Positions 40,452 to 47,311 of a DNA stretch of 48,456 nucleotides are shown in pieces. Made by a program: the position numbers and the translations under genes. The stretch comes from a bacterium (lineage in GTDB: Bacteria; Patescibacteriota; Minisyncoccia; UBA6257; GWB1-50-10), in NCBI GenBank assembly GCA_030647415.1, contig JAUSKB010000023.1, positions 1-48,456 on the forward strand. Direction: 5' to 3'. The notes beneath the pieces were generated by a model. The model was not told the origin of the DNA and made no database searches. It worked only from the letters and a program-made list of their open reading frames with translations. Position 1 is the stretch's first letter. Each line of letters opens with the position of its first letter.

Positions 40452-40679
40452 CTAGGGAGAACGCCTCACGTGAAAACCAAACGCATCGGCTGCGTTCAGT
40501 GTTTCTCTCTCATAACTCTCTCGAGAATCATCGAGATCCGGGTTGACCATAAACATCATGGTCGCCCTCCGTGTTTTCCCTCCGGCGCCATCGTACGTGT
40601 GGCCATCGGAATGAAGTTTTGGCATCCCTACCCCGTTAGTCAGGGTTGTGGTGAGTACTACTATGGGTTTCTTGCCCAT
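40452..40679 (-). CDS. Small hypothetical protein (75 aa) with strong Shine-Dalgarno
   Basis: Not recognised. MGKKPIVVLTTTLTNGVGMP... then a GAGGKTRRATMMFMVNPDLDD segment and the C-terminus AADAFGFHVRRSP. It is soluble and basic, with no clear motif. GAGGGAGG precedes the ATG at a suitable distance, and a terminator follows, so this short ORF is probably real. The longer reading from 40763 is rejected because it passes through the Shine-Dalgarno. From 40680 to 40875, upstream, there are only short hairpins (for example 40727-40745) and a possible TATGAT at 40759-40764. Confidence 0.6.
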   Translation of the reverse strand: MGKKPIVVLTTTLTNGVGMPKLHSDGHTYDGAGGKTRRATMMFMVNPDLDDSRESYERETLNAADAFGFHVRRSP

Positions 40680-40875
40680 AATGGAACCTCCCTCGGTGTA
40701 TAGGTGGGTATAAGCTTTTAAACCGTGGCACTGGGAGCGCCACACTGACGATAACGGTATCATACCGCACCCTCACGAGCAACAAGCAACAAAAACAGAC
40801 TTCCTTACTACATTTTTCTACAATGATATCCAGGCGAAACCTACCCGCCCGAATCGCCGCGCGAAGCAGTGAATT

Positions 40876-40946
40876 CCCGGCGAATCCTACTTTCCCAAGC
40901 GTCGAAACGCTAAGTATCATCGGAACATATTGATTTCACTTCTCTG
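40876..40946 (-). pseudogene. 5' truncated second 5S rRNA copy
   Basis: On the minus strand the segment keeps the 5S order CAGAGAAGTGAAA, CCGATGATACTT, a hairpin and GGGAAAGTAGG. These match CAGAGCAGTGAAA, CCGATGATACTT and GGGAAAGTAGG in the 5S just upstream. The 5' third (including the CCCACCTCTTCCCAT loop) is missing. It lies 32 nt downstream of the full 5S in the same transcript. Confidence 0.75.
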
Positions 40947-40978
40947 TCCCCGCCCTGAAATTTTCGTATGCCCGCGTA

Positions 40979-41085
40979 CCCTACTTTCCCGGCCCCCGAG
41001 GGAGCAAGTATCATCGGGCCAAGACACTTTCACTGCTCTGTTCGGAATGGGAAGAGGTGGGTCATGTCTTGGTAAAACACGAGCA
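40979..41085 (-). rRNA. rrf: 5S ribosomal RNA
   Basis: 107 nt. Helix I pairs TGCTCGTGT at the 5' end with ACGCGGGCA at the 3' end. The conserved internal order is CCCACCTCTTCCCATTCCG, AACAGAGCAGTGAAAG, CCCGATGATACTTG and GGGAAAGTAGGG. A perfect 13-bp inverted repeat (40965-40977 with 41087-41099) immediately flanks the gene and forms a processing stem in the precursor. It lies about 100 nt downstream of 23S in the same unit. Confidence 0.9.
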
Positions 41086-41115
41086 AACGAAAATTTCAGT
41101 GCGGCCGCACAAGAA

Positions 41116-41143
41116 CAACGGGTCAGTTTACTGAAGTAGAGAG
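41116..41143 (-). other. Pre-23S processing stem, 3' arm
   Basis: 28 nt complementary, with two differences, to 45120-45147 on the far side of 23S. The two arms close the precursor into the long helix normally cut by RNase III. Confidence 0.85.
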
Positions 41144-41298
41144 GTTCGGTCGCATATCGCTTCTCCGTCCGCGTAATTCGCGAACGGAACAAGCAGTGGG
41201 GGTATTAGTACTCCTAGGCTAAACACCTTACGGTGCGTACACCGAGAGCCTATCAACCTGGTAGTCTTCCAGGGCCCCATAGTGTCTCATCTTGGGAG

Positions 41299-41332
<34 letters not shown>

Positions 41333-41570
41333 CGTCCGAACATAGCTACCTGGCGATTCACCTGGTGGCAAAGCCAGTAGACCAGAGGTTCGTTCAACCC
41401 GGTCCTCTCGTACTAGGGTCGACTTCCCTCAAACACTCACGCCGACAGTAGATAGAGACCAACCTGTCTCACGCATGTTCTCGCGCATTGCTGCGCGCAT
41501 AGGACTATATCTTCATCCAAGTTTTGGATGATCGACGTGTAGTCTCTACGGGGTTAATGTTATTTTATAA

Positions 41571-41729
41571 TTATTCTTCTCCGATTTGGGCTTTTATACT
41601 ATCTCCAATAGTTGATTCTATATCAACTCTTATGTCATTCAATTCCCAAAAAATCTTACGCAATACAACAAGTATTGCTATTAGAAGTCCAATAATTATC
41701 AATAAACTTAGTAGAATTATTATTTCCAT
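41571..41729 (-). CDS. Intron-encoded small membrane protein (52 aa)
   Basis: The ORF in the peripheral part of the group I intron reads MEIIILLSLLIIIGLLIAIL then VVLRKIFWELNDIRVDIESTIGDSIKAQIGEE. One strong membrane helix (residues 2-23) is followed by a charged amphipathic tail. It is unlike LAGLIDADG, HNH or GIY-YIG endonucleases and is far too short for them. A TATAAT box ends 6 nt before the ATG, so it has the same leaderless signature as chromosomal genes here. The stop lies shortly before the R element. An upstream extension to 41822 is possible but unlikely. Confidence 0.65.
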   Translation of the reverse strand: MEIIILLSLLIIIGLLIAILVVLRKIFWELNDIRVDIESTIGDSIKAQIGEE

Positions 41730-41735
41730 AATTTC

Positions 41736-41741
41736 ATTATA
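41736..41741 (-). promoter_or_regulatory. -10 box of the intron ORF
   Basis: Consensus TATAAT, 6 nt before the ATG; a GGACAA -35-like hexamer lies about 18 nt further upstream. Confidence 0.6.
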
Positions 41742-41983
41742 ACACAACTTCCCTCGGTATTGTCCGTCATGATTTTGGTCAAACCATGTGGATTCCACCG
41801 AAATAGTCGATTTTTGCACCATAACATTACTGCTATGGGCCGCCGTGATGTGATCTGTCTTCTATCTCTCTTCGTTGACGAAAAAAACTAAAACATACTC
41901 GACGTCTGAGTCCCAGATTCAAACCGTTCATGCGCCAATCGCTCGATTAGCACATCAACGGTTTGAACCCAGCTCACGTACCA

Positions 41984-42014
<31 letters not shown>

Positions 42015-43422
42015 GCTTCTTCACCCCCGGGATGTGGTGAGCCGACATCGAGGTGCCGAGCGCGGTCGTCGCTAGGGACGCTCGGACCGCACCAGCCTGT
42101 TATCCCCGGAGTAACTTTTATCCGTTATCTCCAACCTTCCTATGAAGCACTCGCGCATTATAAATAACGCGCGAGCATTGTTGTCGGGTCGCTAACCTCC
42201 GCTTTCGCGCCTGCGCGACTTGTAGGTCTTGCAGTTAAGCCGGCTTTTGCGTTTGCACGTCCAGCGCGATTTCCATCCGCGCCAAGCCGACCTTGATAGG
42301 CCCCTCCGTTACCTTTTAGGAGGGTTCCGCCCCAGAAAAACTGCCCGCCAGGCACTGTCCCTGTGCGTTTTTGCCGCACTGGTTAGACAGTAGCAATTCG
42401 AAGATGGGTGTTTCATTGACGGATCCACTCCGACCGAGGTCGGAGCTTCAAATCCTCCCCACTACGCTACGCAGCGAACCACTACTTTCAATACCAAGCT
42501 ACAGTAAAGCTTCCGGGGTCTTTTCGTCTTACTGCCGGTAACCCGCGTCTTCACGGGTATCGCACTTTCATCGAGCGTGCCGCTGAGACAGTTCTCCGAT
42601 CATTACGCCTTTCATGCGCTCCGGAACTTACCCGGAAAGGAATTGCGCTACTTTAACACGGTTATAGTTACCGCGGACATTGACGAGGGCTTCGGGCAGT
42701 GAGCCATAACCATCCTTGCGGATGACCACGACCCCCACCGTTAACCTTCTCGCATCGGTCAGGCGTCACCCCCTATACATCCTCTTGCGAGTTCGCAGGG
42801 AGCTGTGTTTTTGGTAAACAGTTGCCAGAGAAACTTTAGCTGCGGCCCCGCTTGCGCGGGGCAAGGCTTATCCCGAAGTTACGCCTAGCTTTTTTGCCGA
42901 GTTCCTTAGCGGCAGGTCACTCGTTCCCCTGAGGCTACTCGCCTCATCCACCTGTGGCGGTTTACGGTACGGGGCCAATAGCGCCCTTAGAGGGTTTTCT
43001 CGAGAGGCTCTTCTGCTGCATTGCCCACGGAAAACCGTGGACTGCCGCCGCCGCCGCATGCCGCCAGTGAAGGCCGACTCCCGGATTTGCCAGGGAGCCC
43101 ATGCTTACGGTAGCGATGTCAAACCAGTGAGACACGCAGCTCTATTTCCTCTGTCACCCCATCGGTATCTCGCTATTGGCGGGCTGGAATATTAACCAGC
43201 TGTCCATCAGCTGCGGCTTTCGCCATTGCCTAAGGGCCGCCTCACCCTCCGACGATGTTCGTTGCGGAGGAAACCTTGGATTTGCGGGGAGCGCGGTTTT
43301 CACGCGCTTTGTGATTACTCGTCCCAACATTCTCTCTTCCCTGCGCTCCACCGGCCCTCACGGATCCGGCTTCAGTGCACAGGAAATGCTCTCCTACCGT
43401 CGTTACTCGCCCGAATGCAACA

Positions 43423-43495
43423 CACGAATGAAATCGAATATAACCGAATAAAAACGCATTCGTTCAGTATTCGATTAGATTCGTTCATATTCGTG
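43423..43495 (-). repeat. 23S insertion of ATTCG/CGAAT words
   Basis: 73-nt AT-rich insertion beginning CACGAAT and ending ATTCGTG, with internal CGAAT and ATTCG repeats forming a long hairpin. Its word composition is like the arrays beside the ABC exporter genes. Confidence 0.75.
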
Positions 43496-44153
43496 GGCTC
43501 CATTCGAGCGAGCAGCGACCCGCGTCTTCGGTGGCGTGCTTAAGCCCCGGTAAATTTTCGGCGCACGCGTCCTCGAATAGTGAGTTGTTACACACTCTTT
43601 AAAGGATGGCTACCTCTAAGCCAACCTCCTATCTGTCAATGGACGCGCACTACCTTTCACACTGAGCACGCACTTGGGGACCTTAGACGGCGATCTGGGC
43701 TCTTCCCCTCGCGACCACGGAGCTTAGCCCCCGCAGTCTGACTCCCGCGCTTATACGTTCCGGCATTCGGAGTTTGATTGGTGGCCCGAGCTTTCGCCCA
43801 TTGGCTACCATCCAGTGCTCTACCTCCGGAACGGAACACGCGAGGCTAGTCCTAAAACTATTTCGGAGAGAACCAGCTATTACCAAACTCGATTAGCTTT
43901 TCACTCCTTACCCCAGCTCATCCGAGAGTGTTGAACAACTCACCGGTGCGGGCCTCCCTCTGTATTTCTACAGAGTTCACCCTGGCCAAGGCAAGCTCGT
44001 CTGGTTTCGGGTCTTACGCACGCGACTGAACGCCCTGTTCAGACTCGGTTTCCCTGCGGCTTCGTCGCCTGAGGCGACTTAACCTTGCCGCGTACGTAAA
44101 GTCGTTGGGTCATTCTTCAATAGGCACACCGTCACCCCGTGTGCGCAGCACAC

Positions 44154-44254
44154 AGTTGGCTAGTTTGTTAGTCACGCTTCGCTTTGGTTTGTTAGTTTGA
44201 AGACTAATCAACTAATAAACTGCAAACGAGCGTAGCGAGTGAAACTATTAAACT
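44154..44254 (-). repeat. 23S hairpin insertion, copy 1 (101 nt)
   Basis: Extra sequence relative to E. coli 23S, on the tip of a helix with GTGTGCGCAGCACAC-type flanks. It folds on itself through AGTTTGTTAGT and ACTAATCAACT-type arms and CGCTTCGCT/AGCGTAGCG. 93 of 101 positions match the insertion at 44666-44766. Confidence 0.85.
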
Positions 44255-44332
44255 GTGTGCTACGCACACTTAAGGCTCCGGTTCCTTGTAAGTGGATGGT
44301 TTCAGGTACTATTTCATCGCCCTCCCGGGCTG

Positions 44333-44376
<44 letters not shown>

Positions 44377-44554
44377 CAGGTATTTAGCCTTGCCAGATAG
44401 TACTGGCGGATTCCCCCGAGGTTTTTTGGCCTCGAGGTACTCAAGGATACAGACGAGAGTTCGCTCGGTTTTCGTCTACCGGCCTATCACCGTCTTTGGG
44501 TCCGCTTTCCAGCGGATTCGACTAACCGGCGAGTTTGTAACTCTCTATCGGCAT

Positions 44555-44623
44555 AACCAAACAACAAACAACCTACAACCTACAACGATGAAGTCGTTGG
44601 TTGTGTGTTGTTCGTTGTCGGTT
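44555..44623 (-). repeat. 23S hairpin insertion of CAACAA/TTGTTG words
   Basis: 69-nt insertion; the left part (AACCAAACAACAAACAACC) is complementary to the right (GGTTGTGTGTTGTTCG...GGTT), with a short ACGATGAAGTCGTT core. It replaces a short loop of the E. coli molecule. Confidence 0.8.
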
Positions 44624-44665
44624 ACCCAAAGTGTCCACACCTTACAACCCCCATGCACAGCACGC

Positions 44666-44766
44666 AGTTAACTAGTTTGTCAGTTACGCTTCGCTTTAGT
44701 TTGTTAGTTTGAAAACTAATCAACTAATAAACTGCAAACGAGTGTAGCGAGTGAAACTAATAAACT
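44666..44766 (-). repeat. 23S hairpin insertion, copy 2 (101 nt)
   Basis: Same length as and 93/101 identical to 44154-44254 but located on a different helix, flanked by GTGCACGGC-type arms. Several of the differences are G/A or C/T changes that keep pairing as G-U or A-U. Confidence 0.85.
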
Positions 44767-45119
44767 ATGTGCCGTGCACGGGTTTAGGCTGCTCCCCGTT
44801 CGTTCGCCACTACTTAGGGAATGCAATTGGTCTATCTTCCTCCGGGTACTGAAATGTTTTACTTCCCCGGGTATGCGCCGCTCGCAAGCGTTACTCGCGA
44901 GGGCCGTGCGGGTTCGCCGCACGAGGTTGCCCCATTCGGAAATCTCCGGATCACAGGTTGCTACGCACCTCCCCGAAGCTTATCGCAGCTACGCCACGTC
45001 CTTCATCGCCCTGTGGTGCCAAGGCATCCACCATCCACCCTTATATTGCTCGCTCCGTTCGCGATCGGTCGCCTAAGGCGACCGCTCCGAACAGAGGTAT
45101 GATATGCGATTTTTTGGTA

Positions 45120-45147
45120 CTCTCTACTTCAGTAAACTAACTCGTTG
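45120..45147 (-). other. Pre-23S processing stem, 5' arm
   Basis: Partner of 41116-41143. CAACGAGTTAGTTTACTGAA on the RNA strand pairs with the 3' trailer. Confidence 0.85.
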
Positions 45148-45175
45148 TTTAGTTGGAAAGCATCAGTCGAGACAA

Positions 45176-45197
45176 GAAAAATCCGCCAGTCGGCGGA
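45176..45197 (-). terminator. Attenuator-like terminator in the 23S leader
   Basis: Stem TCCGCC/GGCGGA with five Ts following on the minus strand, between the promoter and 23S. Unless an antitermination system acts, it should stop part of the transcription. The region 45198-45275 shows no tRNA. Confidence 0.55.
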
Positions 45198-45275
45198 GTT
45201 CAGGGTGCGCGCGTCGCCGTGCGTTAAATCCCTGGTCCGCCTCGGTATGTCGCGTTCGCGTACATTCGCCACGAA

Positions 45276-45303
45276 AGTGTATCACAGCCGTATGGGGCGT
45301 CAA
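45276..45303 (-). promoter_or_regulatory. Promoter of the 23S-5S unit
   Basis: TTGACG (45298-45303), a 16-nt spacer and TACACT (45276-45281), about 220 nt upstream of mature 23S. Confidence 0.6.
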
Positions 45304-45357
45304 CCCCGTAAAGGCGCTAGTGCGCCCACGGGGTGAACCCGTATAAGAGCCGTTGGA

Positions 45358-45552
45358 TTACTCTTGTGAATCCTTCTTTTTCTCCCCTCTTGCCCATCTC
45401 GAAAATAGTCCATCTCCCTCTGCCCATCCACGTTGCGAACCCTCCCGAGTATAATCACTTTGCCCTTTATTGTCTCCGTGAATGGCGATTCCAATGAGCG
45501 CCGCCAAAAGCGCAATAACCAAAGATGCAGCAATCGCAAGGTCTGTACTCAT
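45358..45552 (-). CDS. Small membrane-anchored protein (64 aa)
   Basis: Unknown. MSTDLAIAASLVIALLAALIGIAIHG gives one membrane segment; the tail is polar and charged (DNKGQSDYTREG, WARGEKKKDSQE). It starts 5 nt after the stop of the coiled-coil gene at 45558, so the two are an operon of tiny genes located upstream of the rRNA promoter. Confidence 0.6.
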   Translation of the reverse strand: MSTDLAIAASLVIALLAALIGIAIHGDNKGQSDYTREGSQRGWAEGDGLFSRWARGEKKKDSQE

Positions 45553-45557
45553 ATAAA

Positions 45558-45830
45558 TTAGGCGACAATACGCACCAGTGGCCCTAACACAATCTTTATT
45601 TCTTTAATATCATTCTCCATCGCGCCGAGTTTCCGTTCAACCGCTTGGAAATGACTATCGGTATCCTCTCGAAGCGCTCCTACAACCTCACGAAGTTCAT
45701 CCACCTCGACCTTCGTCGCGGTTGCCTCGAACCCTCGCGAAATCATCTCGGCGAGCTCTTCGCGTGTTACCTTTTTCTCCGCCACAATGTCCGTATGATG
45801 CCGCAATCCCCGCCTGTACAACAACGACAT
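45558..45830 (-). CDS. Small coiled-coil protein (90 aa)
   Basis: Unknown. MSLLYRRGLRHHTDIVAEKK leads into two helical stretches (VTREELAEMISRGFEATATKVEVDELREVVGALRED, AVERKLGAMENDIKEIKIVLGPL), predicted coiled coil. The start at 45830 is chosen because a TATATT box lies 7 nt upstream; the longer reading to 45935 enters a palindrome. Paired with the 64-aa membrane protein gene. Confidence 0.6.
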   Translation of the reverse strand: MSLLYRRGLRHHTDIVAEKKVTREELAEMISRGFEATATKVEVDELREVVGALREDTDSHFQAVERKLGAMENDIKEIKIVLGPLVRIVA

Positions 45831-45916
45831 GACACTCAATATATCGACACCCGATGTCGACACTAACGTGCGAGTTACCCCTAATTTCACAAGAACATAA
45901 ACATTATTCCTTGCAT

Positions 45917-45942
45917 AGGTGGTATGACATGTCATACCACCT
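45917..45942. repeat. Perfect 26-bp palindrome
   Basis: AGGTGGTATGACA and its complement without a loop. It lies between the methyltransferase stop and the coiled-coil gene; possible terminator or operator. The T-run is weak on both sides. Confidence 0.7.
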
Positions 45943-45991
45943 GACAGCTACATATAAAATTTTGTTGTATGGGAAAGGCACGGAACTTATT

Positions 45992-46627
45992 CTAACCAAG
46001 TCCAGTAACTAGCGGGACGAACTGGAAGCCGGGGAAGCGGCGCTCGGTGAACTCGTCCGCCCCCGTCTTCTCGAGGAGCACGAGCGACTCCCCTACCGGC
46101 GCCACGATGCGTCCGCCCACGACAAGCTGGTCCTTCCACGCGTGCGGTATCGCGGAACCGGAAGCGGCGCTGATAATGCGGTCGTAGGGCCCACCCTCGG
46201 CGAACCCCGCCGTCGCGTCTGCGTGGACCACGCGCACGACGCCACGGACATCCTCCGGCAACACCTCTGCAAGCACCGCGGCTGCCCGGTCAGCCAGCGT
46301 CTTTGTCCGCTCGAGGGCGACCACCTTTCCATGGACACCGACAACGTGCGAGAGGAGCGCCGCCTGCCATCCGGAGCCACACCCTACATCGAGCACGGCG
46401 TTGCCGCGGACCGGCGCAAGGAGCTCAAGCATGAGTGCGACAGTGAGGGGCTGGGAAATGGTCTGTCCCGTGCCGATAGGCAGGGGGCAGTTCTCGTACG
46501 CCCGACCCCGAACCTCCTCCGGCACGAACCGAGCACGGTCCGCTGCGGCGAATGCCTCGATAAGGGAAGGCGACTTGAGGTAGCCGTCTCGCACTAACGC
46601 ATCGAGCAGTTCCTTATATGTGTTCAT
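45992..46627 (-). CDS. pcm: Protein-L-isoaspartate O-methyltransferase-like protein
   Basis: 211 aa SAM-dependent methyltransferase of the PCMT family, which repairs isoaspartyl residues in aged proteins. The N-terminal region YENCPLPIGTGQTISQPLTVALMLELL contains the family's G-x-Q-TISQP motif. Motif I is VLDVGCGSGWQAALLSHVVG; then VVALERTKTLADRA, VVRVVHADATAGFAEGGPYDRIISAASGSAIP and LVVGGRIVAPVG. Length is normal. The start has no Shine-Dalgarno. Confidence 0.93.
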   Translation of the reverse strand: MNTYKELLDALVRDGYLKSPSLIEAFAAADRARFVPEEVRGRAYENCPLPIGTGQTISQPLTVALMLELLAPVRGNAVLDVGCGSGWQAALLSHVVGVHGKVVALERTKTLADRAAAVLAEVLPEDVRGVVRVVHADATAGFAEGGPYDRIISAASGSAIPHAWKDQLVVGGRIVAPVGESLVLLEKTGADEFTERRFPGFQFVPLVTGLG

Positions 46628-46757
46628 ATATGTTGGTAGTGCTAATTTTTCCTTTTTCTTTTGTCCTTTTTCTTATCTCCATAAGTGTACGCGGCGCATA
46701 GAAAATGAACAACCGCGCAATCGGTACGGTATCCGCTGCGGCATTGGCTGTTGTTCA

Positions 46758-46773
46758 CCCCGCCGCGGCGGGG
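46758..46773 (+). terminator. GC-rich hairpin with following TTTATTG
   Basis: ACCCCGCCGCGGCGGGGT palindrome followed by TTATTGTTTG on the plus strand. With the terminator at 46831-46902 it forms a larger inverted repeat (TTTATTGTTTGT and ACAAACAATAAA). No gene is recognised between 46628 and 46830; the short plus ORF there is not convincing. Confidence 0.55.
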
Positions 46774-46830
46774 TTTATTGTTTGTATCTCCATTCATCCG
46801 CGCCGCGCGCGGCGTAGTATTCTGGAGACA

Positions 46831-46902
46831 AACAATAAAAAGCCCGCTCCATCAGTATCCTTTGTGTCGAATTGTTCGACGGATACCAAATTGGTGCGGG
46901 CT
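46831..46902 (-). terminator. Terminator of the small gene at 46938
   Basis: AGCCCGC (46896-46902 on the minus strand) pairs with GCGGGCT (46841-46847), with an inner GGTATCC/GGATAC pairing, then TTTTTATTGTTTG on the minus strand. Confidence 0.75.
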
Positions 46903-46937
46903 TGCCTGTTGCGGAACATGCGCTCATAGAAACCCCT

Positions 46938-47246
46938 TCATTCGAGATTTGTGAAAAAAATCGCCTTTCCCGCTCCATCCCTTCCCACTTTAACTGTGTA
47001 GTCACAATCAATACCAACAAAAATCGGCTCACCGCGTTCCCCTCGAAGGGTAATGCTGGTGCACTGATGATTGCCGTCATGTTGCAGACGCATCCCGCGC
47101 CGTTTTCGCATCACGAACACCCGCGCCACGGCGACACAGTTTCGGATGATTCCACGGACGGGCTCCTGGTATTCCCCCTGAATGATTCGTTCAGAGAGAA
47201 GCTTCAACACACGCACATGTTCCCGCTCTTTCCTCTGCGCTTCCAT
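46938..47246 (-). CDS. Small basic hypothetical protein (102 aa)
   Basis: Unknown. MEAQRKEREHVRVLKLLSER, then EPVRGIIRNCVAVARVFVMRKRRGMR, then a beta-rich end (TSITLRGERGEPIFVGIDCDYTVKVGRDGAGKAIFF). A perfect Shine-Dalgarno (AAGGAGGTGAT) precedes the ATG and a terminator follows, so the ORF is real. Its promoter -35 touches the insertion-sequence edge at 47312. It may be an acquired gene. Confidence 0.65.
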   Translation of the reverse strand: MEAQRKEREHVRVLKLLSERIIQGEYQEPVRGIIRNCVAVARVFVMRKRRGMRLQHDGNHQCTSITLRGERGEPIFVGIDCDYTVKVGRDGAGKAIFFTNLE

Positions 47247-47282
47247 ACTATCACCTCCTTTTCAAGTCAGAAGCTACCGTAA

Positions 47283-47311
47283 AGTATCAACCCACACGAT
47301 GTAAACGTCAA
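47283..47311 (-). promoter_or_regulatory. Promoter of the small gene, abutting the insertion sequence
   Basis: TTGACG (47306-47311), a 17-nt spacer and GATACT (47283-47288). The -35 hexamer ends exactly where the insertion-sequence copy begins, so its upstream context was probably changed by the insertion. Confidence 0.5.

Larger units (their letters stand above)
41474..41957 (-). ncRNA. Group I intron in 23S rRNA at the I-CreI site (position ~2593, E. coli numbering)
   Basis: Exon sequence is interrupted between ...CAAACCGT (5' exon) and CGTGAGACAGG... (3' exon), the site of the Chlamydomonas chloroplast intron recognised by I-CreI. The group I core is readable on the RNA strand: the R/P7 element GTAGAGACTACACG (41536-41549), the S element AAGATATAGTCC (41502-41513), a P8-like CATCC/GGATG hairpin between them, an internal guide ACGGTTTG (41920-41927) pairing with the 5' exon, and a terminal G. 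Length is 484 nt. It interrupts helix 93 of the peptidyl-transferase region, so splicing should be essential. It contains a small ORF. Confidence 0.9.

Noticed and set aside
45198-45275. Possible tRNA in the 23S leader
   Set aside because: GC-rich hairpins are present, but no T-loop TTCRA motif or consistent acceptor stem can be paired.
46705-46929. Plus-strand ORF of 74 codons
   Set aside because: It runs through two terminator structures, has no ribosome-binding site and no protein-like composition.
46775-47080. Minus ORF overlapping the gene at 46938
   Set aside because: It lies in another frame of a gene with a perfect Shine-Dalgarno and passes through that gene's terminator.
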